DNA of 64,000 nucleotides from Nocardiopsis quinghaiensis (lineage in GTDB: Bacteria; Actinomycetota; Actinomycetes; Streptosporangiales; Streptosporangiaceae), in the NCBI RefSeq assembly GCF_008638365.1, contig NZ_ML703337.1:191320-255319 (forward strand), in the 5' to 3' direction. The stretch's first letter is position 1; each line of letters opens with the position of its first letter. The position numbers were made by a program, and so were the translations under genes. Of the stretch, positions 27,501-34,402 are shown piece after piece. Under the pieces are notes generated by a model. The model worked only from the letters and a program-made list of their open reading frames with translations. It did not search any database and had not been told where the DNA came from.

Positions 27501-27975
27501 CGAGGAGCACCGGTCCGCCTACGGCGACACCAGCGTGCTGTCCAGCACGGACTTCTTCTACGGTCTGCGCGAGGGCGAGGAGTACTCGGTGGACCTGTCC
27601 CCGGGTGTGCGGCTGCTCATCCAGCTGGAGGCGGTGAGCGAGGCCGACGAGCGCGGGGTCCGCACGGTCATGGCCACGCTCAACGACCAGCTGCGCCCGC
27701 TGCAGATCCGCGACCGCGCTCTGGCCTCGCACGTGCGTACCGCCGAGAAGGCGGACAAGAACGACCCCGGGCAGGTCGCCGCGCCCTTCGCGGGTGCGGT
27801 CACCCTGACGGTCGCCGAGGGCGACGAGGTGGAGGCCGGAGCGACGGTGGCCACCATCGAGGCGATGAAGATGGAGGCCTCGATCACCACTCCCGTGGCG
27901 GGACGGGTCACGCGGGTGACTGTCGACCCGGTGCAGAAGGTCGAGGGCGGCGACCTGCTCGTCTGCCTCGGCTGA
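24598..27975 (+). CDS. pyc: pyruvate carboxylase
   Basis: 1125 residues, full length for a single-chain pyruvate carboxylase. Domains in order: biotin carboxylase (about 1-450; FHKVLVANRGEIAIRAMR, KAVAGGGGRGMR ATP-grasp loop, EMNPRIQVEHTVTE), carboxyltransferase (about 520-800; DTTFRDAHQSLLATR, AIKDMAGLL, HIHTHDTTGG), central linker, and C-terminal biotinyl domain with IEAMKM (biotinyl-Lys K1091). It makes oxaloacetate from pyruvate, bicarbonate and ATP in the cytoplasm, refilling the TCA cycle. The GTG start is fixed by AGGAGGAG. A strong hairpin follows, so it is probably monocistronic. Confidence 0.95.
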   Translation: MFHKVLVANRGEIAIRAMRAGYELGARTVAVFPHEDRGSLHRLKADEAYQIGESGHPVRAYLSVDEIVRAAREAGADAVYPGYGFLSENPELARACDRAGITFVGPPVEVLELTGNKASAVAAAREAGVPVLESSEPSDDVEALLAAAERIGFPLFVKAVAGGGGRGMRRVQGPEQLRESIEAAMREAASAFGDATVFLERAVVDPRHIEVQILADGEGGVVHLYERDCSVQRRHQKVIELAPAPNLDPDLRERICDDAVRFARRIGYRNAGTVEFLVGADGSHVFIEMNPRIQVEHTVTEEITDVDLVQSQLRIASGETLPDLGIFQEGVYVRGAALQCRITTEDPANDFRPDTGTISAYRSPGGSGIRLDGGTSAAGTEISPHFDSLLVKLTCRGRDLATAVSRARRAVAEFRIRSIATNIPFLQAVLEDPDFQAGRVTTSFIEERPQLLTARPSADRGTRLLTYLADVTVNKPHGERPQLVDPATKLPPLPEAGSPPPGSRQRLAELGPEGFARWLRESPGLGITDTTFRDAHQSLLATRVRTRDLLAVAPAVAHTLPELLSLECWGGATYDVALRFLAEDPWERLAALREAVPNICLQMLLRGRNTVGYTPYPAEVTSAFVQEAADTGVDVFRIFDALNDVEQMRPAIEAVRETGTSVAEVALCYTSDLSDPGEKLYTLDYYLKLAERIVDAGAHVLAIKDMAGLLRAPAAERLVTALRREFDLPVHIHTHDTTGGQLATYLAAADAGADAVDGAVASMAGTTSQPSLSAVVAAFDHTERSTGLSLDAVNELEPYWESVRRVYAPFEAGLSSPTGRVYHHEIPGGQLSNLRTQAVALGLGEHFEEVEAMYAAADRMLGRLVKVTPSSKVVGDLALHLVGAGVSPSDFEADPGRFDVPDSVVGFLRGELGVPPGGWPEPFRTRALEGRPPARDTEELSEEDRAGLAEDRRATLNRLLFPGPTRDFEEHRSAYGDTSVLSSTDFFYGLREGEEYSVDLSPGVRLLIQLEAVSEADERGVRTVMATLNDQLRPLQIRDRALASHVRTAEKADKNDPGQVAAPFAGAVTLTVAEGDEVEAGATVATIEAMKMEASITTPVAGRVTRVTVDPVQKVEGGDLLVCLG

Positions 27976-28000
27976 CCCGGCGGCTCCGCGACCCGCGAAC

Positions 28001-28031
28001 GGCGGGCGCCCCTGGTACGGGGGCGCCCGCC
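28001..28031. terminator. hairpin terminator after pyc
   Basis: Twelve-base perfect stem, GGCGGGCGCCCC with GGGGCGCCCGCC, and a seven-base loop, 25 bases after the pyc stop. Confidence 0.75.
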
Positions 28032-28153
28032 GCCGGGGCCGTTTCGACGGGGGCGCCGGGCGGCTCCCGGGCGTTCCGTGGAGAAGCTGGGGAGAAGCGT
28101 CTGACCGCCGGGGAGGCCGCGCGCACTCCGGACCGCCGCGTACCCTCGAAGGC

Positions 28154-29104
28154 GTGAGGAACACGCTCGACGCCGACGACCCGGAGGTCATGGCGGCCCG
28201 GATGCGCGAGGCCCTCGGCGAGGGGCCGGTGGTCGCACTGACCGGTGCGGGCCTGTCCACCGACTCGGGTATCCCCGACTACCGCGGCCCGGACTCGCCA
28301 CCGCGCAAGCCGATGACCTACCAGCAGTTCGTCGGCGACGCCGCGTTCCGCCGCCACTACTGGGCCCGCAACCACGTGGGCTGGCGCCACGTGCACCGGA
28401 CCCTGCCCAACGGCGGCCACCGCGCGCTGGCCGCGCTGGAGTCCTCCGGCGCCCTGGCGGGGGTCATCACCCAGAACGTGGACACCCTGCACGAGAAGGC
28501 GGGCAGCAGACGGGTGATCGACCTGCACGGCCGCTACGACCGCGTCATCTGCCTGTCCTGCTCCGAGGTGACCGCCCGCGACGCGCTGGCCGAGCGGCTC
28601 AGCGCGCTCAACCCCGGTTTCGCCGACGGGGTCCCCGACGTGGAGGTCGCCCCCGACGCCGACGCGGTCCTGGCCGCCACCGAGGGGTTCCGGGTGGCCG
28701 ACTGCGGGTCGTGCGGCGGCATGCTCAAACCGGACATCGTCTACTTCGGCGAGAACGTGCCCAAGGCGCGCGTGATGGAGGGCTACGACCTGGTGGACGG
28801 GGCGTCGGCCCTGCTCGTGGCGGGTTCGTCGCTGACCGTCTTCTCTGGGCGGCGCTACGTCAAGCGCGCGGTCGAGCGGGGCAGGCCGGTGGTGGTCCTC
28901 AACCGGGGCGGCACCCGGGCCGACGACGTGGCCGCGCTCACCGTCCACGCGGGCTGCTCCGAGGTGCTGACCGCCCTCGTGGCGGTCTACGCCGATGGCC
29001 CCGGCCCGGACCGCGCTTCGACCCGCACGGCCCGGGTCACCGGTGGGGAACCGCTCAGTCCCGCGTCCCGAGGTGGGCGAGGAAGTCCACCAGGGCGGCG
29101 TTGA
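28154..29104 (+). CDS. Sir2 family NAD-dependent protein deacylase
   Basis: 316 residues. Sirtuin motifs are complete: GAGLSTDSGIPDYRG (31-45) for NAD, TQNVDTLHEKAG, catalytic His in DLHGRYD, two CxxC pairs (CLSC and CGSC) for structural zinc, LKPDIVYFGE, and GSSLTVFSGRR. It removes acyl groups from protein lysines using NAD+. GTG 28154 gives a normal N-terminus. The last 50 bases overlap the 3' end of the convergent hydrolase gene, and the C-terminal tail encoded there is Ser/Arg/Pro-rich and outside the sirtuin fold. No partner acetyltransferase is adjacent. Confidence 0.9.
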   Translation: MRNTLDADDPEVMAARMREALGEGPVVALTGAGLSTDSGIPDYRGPDSPPRKPMTYQQFVGDAAFRRHYWARNHVGWRHVHRTLPNGGHRALAALESSGALAGVITQNVDTLHEKAGSRRVIDLHGRYDRVICLSCSEVTARDALAERLSALNPGFADGVPDVEVAPDADAVLAATEGFRVADCGSCGGMLKPDIVYFGENVPKARVMEGYDLVDGASALLVAGSSLTVFSGRRYVKRAVERGRPVVVLNRGGTRADDVAALTVHAGCSEVLTALVAVYADGPGPDRASTRTARVTGGEPLSPASRGGRGSPPGRR

Positions 29105-30038
29105 CCTCCGCGGGGCGCTCCTGCTGGGTCCAGTGGCCGCAGCCGGGCAGGGTGACGTTGGCGTGCAGCTTCGGTGCGATCGTCGGCAGGGCCTCGCGCA
29201 GTTCGGGGATCCCCCGCATGACGGTGACCATGTCCATGTCCCCGACCATGTACAGGGCGGGGACGTCGATGCCGCGCCCCTGGAAGGGCGACATGAGCCC
29301 CTGGTTGCGCTCGATGTTGCGGTACCAGTTCAGAGGTCCGGTGTAGGCCCGGGCACCGTGCAGGGCGTGGTCGCGGGCGAAGGCTGCCACGTCCTCCTCA
29401 GTGAGCCACGAGGGCAGCTCCTCCGGCTCGGGCAGGGGCTCCAGCAGGGTGGCGCCCTCGGGAACGATCCACAGCCGCGGCTCGTCCGCGTACGGGTTGT
29501 CCCCCGAGGCGCCGACCAGGATCCGGCGCAGGAACGAGGCGGGATCGGCGGCCAGTTCGGCGTCGGCGACGCCGGGCTCCTGGAAGTAGACCTGGTAGAA
29601 GCCCTCACCGTAGATCTCGCGGGTGACCGAGGGCGCGGGCATCATGGCGGGCGGGAACGGCGGGACGCTCAGGCCAGCCACTCCGCGGACCAGGTCGGGA
29701 CGCATCATGGCGGTGCTCCAGGCCACGGGCGCGCCCCAGTCGTGGCCGACAAGGACCGCGCTCTCCTCGCCCAGGGCCCTGATGAGGCCGACGACGTCGC
29801 CGACCAGGTGCGGCAGCGTGTAGGCGTCCACGTCCTCGGGCTGGTCGCTGCGGGCGTAGCCGCGCTGGTCGGGGGCGACCACGCGGTACCCCGCCTCGGC
29901 CAGCGGCCCGAACTGGTGGCGCCAGGAGTACCAGCTCTCGGGAAAGCCGTGCAGGAGCAGCACGAGCGGTCCGCTGCCCTGCTCCGCGATGTGCATGCGG
30001 ATCCCGTTGACCTCGACGTCCCTGTGTTCCACGTTCAT
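29055..30038 (-). CDS. alpha/beta hydrolase, epoxide hydrolase type
   Basis: 327 residues. HGFPESW (30-36) provides the oxyanion region typical of epoxide hydrolases and haloalkane dehalogenases. The nucleophile is Asp, D100 in VGHDWGAPVA. The catalytic His is in GCGHWTQQERP. A cap domain sits between about 135 and 240, with Tyr residues (FYQVYF, LNWYRNIERN) able to serve as ring-opening acids. The best guess is soluble epoxide hydrolase; other C-X hydrolysis is possible. Start ATG 30038 has GGGGAG eight bases upstream. Its 3' end overlaps the sirtuin gene. Confidence 0.82.
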   Translation of the reverse strand: MNVEHRDVEVNGIRMHIAEQGSGPLVLLLHGFPESWYSWRHQFGPLAEAGYRVVAPDQRGYARSDQPEDVDAYTLPHLVGDVVGLIRALGEESAVLVGHDWGAPVAWSTAMMRPDLVRGVAGLSVPPFPPAMMPAPSVTREIYGEGFYQVYFQEPGVADAELAADPASFLRRILVGASGDNPYADEPRLWIVPEGATLLEPLPEPEELPSWLTEEDVAAFARDHALHGARAYTGPLNWYRNIERNQGLMSPFQGRGIDVPALYMVGDMDMVTVMRGIPELREALPTIAPKLHANVTLPGCGHWTQQERPAEVNAALVDFLAHLGTRD

Positions 30039-30309
30039 TGCGCGCTCGCTCCCCGGTACTGAGGTGGTGGTCGGAATCACGCTATCCCAGTGGTGGCCGG
30101 GCTTTCGGGCCGCCCCGGCAACGTGGGGAGGACACATCCGGGAAGGTGCGGGGACCTCCTTCGCGGTGGCCCGAGGAGGCCCGCCGCGCCCCTTCCCCGC
30201 GTCCGATCCCCCTGGTCAACCGCTTGTGGCCCGCCCTGGCCGACGGCGGGGCGCGGGTGGTGTCGGTGGCCTCCACCGGGCTCGGTCGTCCCCGGAGGAG
30301 TCGGTGCGG

Positions 30310-30876
30310 TCACTCCTGGCGGACGACGGCACGGCGGTCCAGGGCGTCCAGGACCCGCTCGCCCCAGCGCACGTTCTCGCGTTCGAGTGCCAGGCCTCCC
30401 ATGAGGGTGAGGTAGGGGCCGATCCGCTCGGCGCGGGCCAGGTGCTCCTCCTCGGTGCGGCCGTCGAGCAGGCGCTCCCGCAGGCGCTCGTAGCGGGCCA
30501 GCCTGCCGCGCGCCCACTCGATCCTCTCGGCGACGGAGGCCCGTACCGCATCGGTGTCCCCGGCGTCGGCGGCCTGCAGCTGGACGAGGAACTCGTCGCG
30601 TAGCGCGGCCGGCCGGGGCGGTTTGGCGGTGAACTCGCGCAGGACGCGGCGTCCCTCGTCGGTGAGCGAGAAGACCCGCTTGTTGGGGCGCCGCTCCTGT
30701 TCGACGACGGTGGCCCCGACCAGCCCGTCCGCCTCCATGCGGTCGAGCTCGCGGTAGAGCTGTTGGGGGGTGGCCGCCCAGAAGTTGGCCACGGAGGCGT
30801 CGAAGTTCTTCGCCAGGTCGTACCCGGAGGCCGGGCCGTCCAGCAGGGCGGCCATCACGGCGTTGCGCAGTGCCAT
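30310..30876 (-). CDS. PadR family transcriptional regulator
   Basis: 188 residues. The N-terminal winged helix is PadR-like: VMAALLDGPASGYDLAKNF, TPQQLYRELDRMEADGLV, NKRVFSLTDEGRRVLREF. The C-terminal helical part (Vir_C-like, about 90-188) mediates dimerisation. PadR proteins repress genes for phenolic-acid detoxification or drug export. Repeats in its promoter region (30896-30928) suggest autoregulation. No obvious target lies next to it, since the neighbour on the left is convergent with the sirtuin gene. Confidence 0.85.
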   Translation of the reverse strand: MALRNAVMAALLDGPASGYDLAKNFDASVANFWAATPQQLYRELDRMEADGLVGATVVEQERRPNKRVFSLTDEGRRVLREFTAKPPRPAALRDEFLVQLQAADAGDTDAVRASVAERIEWARGRLARYERLRERLLDGRTEEEHLARAERIGPYLTLMGGLALERENVRWGERVLDALDRRAVVRQE

Positions 30877-30895
30877 GCCGGCAGCATAACCGTCG

Positions 30896-30928
30896 CTAGG
30901 CAACGACACACCTAGACAACTCGTTGCC
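30896..30928. promoter_or_regulatory. repeat cluster upstream of padR
   Basis: CTAGGCAAC (30896-30904) and CTAGACAAC (30912-30920) are direct repeats 16 bases apart. GGCAACGA (30899-30906) and TCGTTGCC (30921-30928) form perfect inverted arms 14 bases apart. The cluster is 20-52 bases before the PadR start, a likely place for its own operator. Confidence 0.55.
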
Positions 30929-31017
30929 CCTGGACACCTGTGGCTGGCCGTTGCCACTCTCCACAACACCTGTTCAACGAACTGACCATCGCGTCGCCGG
31001 TCGATATCACCCCACGC

Positions 31018-31048
31018 TTGACATTGACACTGTGGCAAGGTCTTGGCT
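31018..31048 (+). promoter_or_regulatory. MerR-type promoter/operator of the HEAT-MerR unit
   Basis: The perfect -35 TTGACA (31018-31023) is followed directly by the dyad TTGACACTGTGGCAA (31024-31038; symmetrical except one pair). A weak -10 near 31043-31048 gives a long spacer of about 19 bases. A dyad filling a long spacer is the hallmark of MerR-activated promoters. A start near 31055 would place the first codon almost at the 5' end of the transcript. Confidence 0.65.
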
Positions 31049-31059
31049 GGTCGCCGGAG

Positions 31060-31752
31060 GTGGTTCCCATCAACACGCCGCGCACGAACCCACTGGACGC
31101 GCACCTGGTCGACGCTCTGGCCGCCAGCGCCTCGTCAACGCGCCTCGAGGCCGCCCTCGCGGTCGGCGCCCGCCCCGACCCCGCTCTGCTCGACACCCTC
31201 GTGGCGCGGTGCGCGGTCGAACCCGACTTCTTCGTGCGCGACATGCTCACGTGGGCGTTGACCCGTCTCCCCCCGGCCATCACTGTGCCCAGACTGCGCG
31301 CGCAGCTGTGTTCGGAGAACGCCCGGGCCCGGAGCCAGGCATTGCATACACTGTCCAAGGTCGGGGACGCCAGCGCGTGGCCCGCGCTGACGCGGTCCCT
31401 GCTGCGCGACTCCGACGACGAGGTCGCCCGGAGCGCATGGCGTGCCGCCGTCGCCCTCGTGCCCGACGGGCGGGAGAAGGACCTGGCCGAGGAACTGGCC
31501 ACGCAGCTCGGTCGCGGCGACCGGGAGGTGCAGCTCAGTCTGAGCCGCGCCCTCGTCGCACTCGGGGAAGCGGTCGAGCCGATGCTTCGGGCGGCGACGG
31601 GAAGCGACGACCCGGGCGTCCGCGCGCATGCGAGCGCCACGGAGCGGCTCCTGCGCGACCCCGACGCCGGTTTCGAGCTCGCCGTCGACGAGGCGAGACG
31701 ATTAGTCGCGCTTGGCGGGGAACGGGGGCTGGGACAGCGTGCTGATCGGTGA
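31060..31752 (+). CDS. HEAT-repeat protein
   Basis: 230 residues from GTG 31060, possibly a leaderless or near-leaderless start. An in-frame ATG at 30940 would precede the MerR-type promoter and is rejected. The protein is made of helical pairs resembling PBS-lyase HEAT-like repeats (ALLDTLVARCAVEPDFFVRDM, NARARSQALHTLSKVGDASAW, DDEVARSAWRAAVALV, DDPGVRAHASATERLL). HEAT repeats form protein-binding solenoids. The stop overlaps the start of the MerR-HEAT gene by 14 bases, so the two are coupled and probably act together. Function unknown. Confidence 0.7.
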   Translation: MVPINTPRTNPLDAHLVDALAASASSTRLEAALAVGARPDPALLDTLVARCAVEPDFFVRDMLTWALTRLPPAITVPRLRAQLCSENARARSQALHTLSKVGDASAWPALTRSLLRDSDDEVARSAWRAAVALVPDGREKDLAEELATQLGRGDREVQLSLSRALVALGEAVEPMLRAATGSDDPGVRAHASATERLLRDPDAGFELAVDEARRLVALGGERGLGQRADR

Positions 31753-32773
31753 GGTGGCGCGCCGCTCGGGTGTGAGCACCAGGATGCTCAGACACTACGA
31801 CGCCCTCGGGCTGGTGCGGCCGACCGGCCGTACCGGGGGCGGCTACCGCGAATACGCCGACGAGGACATCAGGCGGATCTTCCATGTGGAGAGCCTGCGA
31901 ACCCTTGGCCTGTCGCTGCGCCGGATAGGACGCGTCCTGGAGGATCCCGGCTTCGCACCGTCCGCGCTCATCGGCGAACTCGTCCGGGAAACCGAGGGGC
32001 GGCTGAGCCGGGAGCAGGAGCTGCTCACGAGGCTCCGCGCGGTCGAAGCGTCGGAGCCCTCCGGTTGGGAAGAGGTCCTGCGCATCGTCGAACTCCTGCA
32101 CGGGCTCGGCTCGCCGAACGCCGCACGGCGACAGCAGGCCGTGCTGGCCCCGACCGCGGGTGTACCCGTCCGGCTGCTGGCCGAGATGATCCTGGCCGAG
32201 TCCGATCCGAACGTCGCCGGTGCCCTGCGGTGGGCACTCGCACGTGCGGACCACGACGCTGTGGCGAGCCTGGCACCAGGCTTGGGATCGGAGAACGTCG
32301 ACGCCCGGCGGCGCGCGGTGATGGCGCTCGCCGAGATCCCCGGTGACGAGGCGGCCGCGGCGCTCGCAGACGCGATCGAGGATCCGGACACGACGGTCCG
32401 CGGGCACGCCGCCCTGGCGCTGGGAGCGCGTGGGATGCCCGAAGCGGCGCCGACGCTCGTCGGCATGGTGGTCGACGGCGCGAACGACGTCGAGGCGGCC
32501 GAGGTCCTGGGGACGTTGGCACGGGACCCGGGAAGGGCGGGCCGGATCAGGAACGCACTGGTCGACGGGCTCGCCGCCCATCGCGGGGATCTCGCGGTGC
32601 GGATGCGCCTGGTCCAGGCGCTCGCCGAGATGCCGGGTGCCGTCGCACTGGAGGTCCTACGGCGATTGGCCCACGACGACGACCGAGCCGTGGCCCGTAC
32701 CGCATCGTCCTTCGCGAGAATGATCGAGGAGGAGCAGGCGCACGACGGCACCCGAGACATCGCGGATCCGTGA
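31739..32773 (+). CDS. MerR-type regulator fused to HEAT repeats
   Basis: 344 residues. Residues 1-70 are a MerR winged helix: VLIGEVARRSGVSTRMLRHYD, GGGYREYADEDIRRIFHVESL. Residues ~75-105 form the dimerisation coil. From ~120 to the end are HEAT-like repeats (GSPNAARRQQAVL, GSENVDARRRAVMALAEIPG, DPDTTVRGHAALALGARGMP, DDDRAVARTASSFARMIEE) in place of a usual effector pocket. A solenoid suggests that a protein or peptide, perhaps the HEAT partner upstream, is the effector. Autoregulation through the dyad at 31024-31038 is likely. Start GTG 31739 overlaps the upstream gene. Confidence 0.82.
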   Translation: MLIGEVARRSGVSTRMLRHYDALGLVRPTGRTGGGYREYADEDIRRIFHVESLRTLGLSLRRIGRVLEDPGFAPSALIGELVRETEGRLSREQELLTRLRAVEASEPSGWEEVLRIVELLHGLGSPNAARRQQAVLAPTAGVPVRLLAEMILAESDPNVAGALRWALARADHDAVASLAPGLGSENVDARRRAVMALAEIPGDEAAAALADAIEDPDTTVRGHAALALGARGMPEAAPTLVGMVVDGANDVEAAEVLGTLARDPGRAGRIRNALVDGLAAHRGDLAVRMRLVQALAEMPGAVALEVLRRLAHDDDRAVARTASSFARMIEEEQAHDGTRDIADP

Positions 32774-33094
32774 ACCACGGCACGGGGAGGCAGGCCCCAG
32801 GCCGGGCACGATCCCTTCACGTGCGCGAGGGTGCCCTGAACCCCGGGCCCGCCCCCGGATGTGGCCCGGGAGGTGGTCGGAGCGGGTCCCGGCCTGGTCG
32901 GCGAACACGGTCGACCACGACAAGAGAACGATCCAGGAACCACCGAGTTACTGGTCAATATCTCCCATAAAGGAAATTACGACCATAAACAACTTAAGTC
33001 ACCCAGGGTCGGAAAACACTTCTTCCTCTGGACCCGGTCTGGGGCGAAACCTACTGTGGAGACGCGATTCCCCCCACCGGTGAAGGAGATGGAC
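32774..33094. other. intergenic region with AT-rich stretch upstream of P450
   Basis: 321 bases with no gene. Positions about 32945-33020 are clearly AT-richer than the surroundings and contain CCATAAA twice (32965-32971, 32983-32989; 18 bases apart). It probably holds the P450 promoter and regulator sites. A ribosome site AAGGAG precedes ATG 33095. Confidence 0.5.
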
Positions 33095-34315
33095 ATGACC
33101 GTGGCTCCCGAGGTCCCGGACATCCTTTCCCAGGAGTTCCTTTCAGACCCTTATCCCGCTTACCGCCTCATGCGCGAGCACGCTCCCCTCTTCTGGCACG
33201 AGGCCACACAGAGCTACGTCGCCTCCCGGTACGAGGACGTCAGACGGGCCTTCAAGGACCCGGTCTTCACCACCCGCAACTACGACTGGCAGCTGGAGCC
33301 GGTCCACGGGCGCACCATCCTGCAGATGGACGGACGCGAACACGCGGTGCGGCGGGCCCTGGTCGCACCGGCCTTCCGGGGCGCGGAGCTGCGGGAGCGG
33401 TTCCTGCCCGTCATCGAGCGCAACAGCCGGGAACTGGTCGACACCTTCCGCCACACGGGTGAGGTGGACCTGGTCTCGCAGTTCGCCACGCGGTTCCCGA
33501 TCAACGTCATCGTGGACATGCTCGGCCTGGACAGATCCGACCACGACCGGTTCCACCGGTGGTACACGTCGATCATCGCCTTCCTGGGCAACCTCTCCCA
33601 GGACCCGGGGGTCGCGGAGGAGGGGCTGCGCACACGCGAGGAGCTCGCCGCCCACATGCTGCCGGTGATCCGCGAGCGCAGGGAGAACCCCGGCGAGGAC
33701 CTGCTGTCCACCCTGTGCACCGCCGAGGTCGAGGGCACCCGGATGAGCGACGAGGACGTGAAGGCCTTCTGCAGCCTGCTGCTGGCCGCGGGCGGGGAGA
33801 CCACCGACAAGGCGGTGGCGAGCATGTTCGCGAACCTGGTCTCCCATCCCGAGCAGCTGGAGCGGGTCCGGGAGGACCGGGGCCTGGTCCCGCGCGCGTT
33901 CGCCGAGACGCTGCGTTACACCCCGCCCGTGCAGATGATCATGCGCCAGCCCCGGCACGACGTGGAGCTGGACGGCGGGACCGTGCCCGCCGGCGCGACC
34001 CTCATCTGCCTGATCGGCTCCGCCAACCGCGACGGCGACCGCTTCACCGACCCCGACACCTTCGACGTGCTCCGTCCCGAACTGCGGGAGACCACCTCGT
34101 TCACCGCCGCGGCCGAGCACCTGGCCTTCGCCCTGGGGCGGCACTTCTGCGTGGGCGCCCTCCTGGCCGAGACCGAGGTCCGGGTGGCGACCAACCACCT
34201 GCTGGACGCCATGCCCGACCTCCGCCTGGCCGAGGGCGCGGTCCTGGAGGAGACGGGCGCCTTCACCCGGGGGCTGCGGGAACTGCCGCTGCGCTTCACT
34301 CCGGCCGCGGGCTGA
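33095..34315 (+). CDS. cytochrome P450
   Basis: 406 residues, normal for a soluble bacterial P450. The I-helix O2 motif is LAAGGETTD, the K-helix ExxR is ETLR, and the heme loop is AFALGRHFCVG with the thiolate Cys. ATG 33095 is preferred to ATG 33089 because AAGGAG is seven bases upstream. It needs ferredoxin and a reductase, neither of which is nearby. It is convergent with the conservon, which has its own P450. Some conservons have two P450 genes, so a functional link is possible. Substrate unknown. Confidence 0.9.
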   Translation: MTVAPEVPDILSQEFLSDPYPAYRLMREHAPLFWHEATQSYVASRYEDVRRAFKDPVFTTRNYDWQLEPVHGRTILQMDGREHAVRRALVAPAFRGAELRERFLPVIERNSRELVDTFRHTGEVDLVSQFATRFPINVIVDMLGLDRSDHDRFHRWYTSIIAFLGNLSQDPGVAEEGLRTREELAAHMLPVIRERRENPGEDLLSTLCTAEVEGTRMSDEDVKAFCSLLLAAGGETTDKAVASMFANLVSHPEQLERVREDRGLVPRAFAETLRYTPPVQMIMRQPRHDVELDGGTVPAGATLICLIGSANRDGDRFTDPDTFDVLRPELRETTSFTAAAEHLAFALGRHFCVGALLAETEVRVATNHLLDAMPDLRLAEGAVLEETGAFTRGLRELPLRFTPAAG

Positions 34316-34371
34316 GGGGCCGCAGGGCCCGGGCCGGCCGAGCCGCCGGGGCCACCGGGTCCGCGGTGGGC

Positions 34372-34399
34372 GGCGGGAGGGCGGACATCCCCTCCCGCC
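34372..34399. terminator. hairpin between the two convergent P450 genes
   Basis: Ten-base perfect stem, GGCGGGAGGG with CCCTCCCGCC, and an eight-base loop. It sits in the 87-base gap between convergent genes and could stop both transcripts. Confidence 0.7.
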
Positions 34400-34402
34400 G
34401 CG

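Noticed and set aside
26104..28260. Long minus-strand open frame opposite pyc
   Set aside because: Antisense of a well-conserved pyruvate carboxylase; rich in Gly, Arg, His and Val with no motif.
30940..31059. Longer HEAT protein starting at ATG 30940
   Set aside because: That start lies upstream of the MerR-type promoter, and the added residues are not repeat-like.
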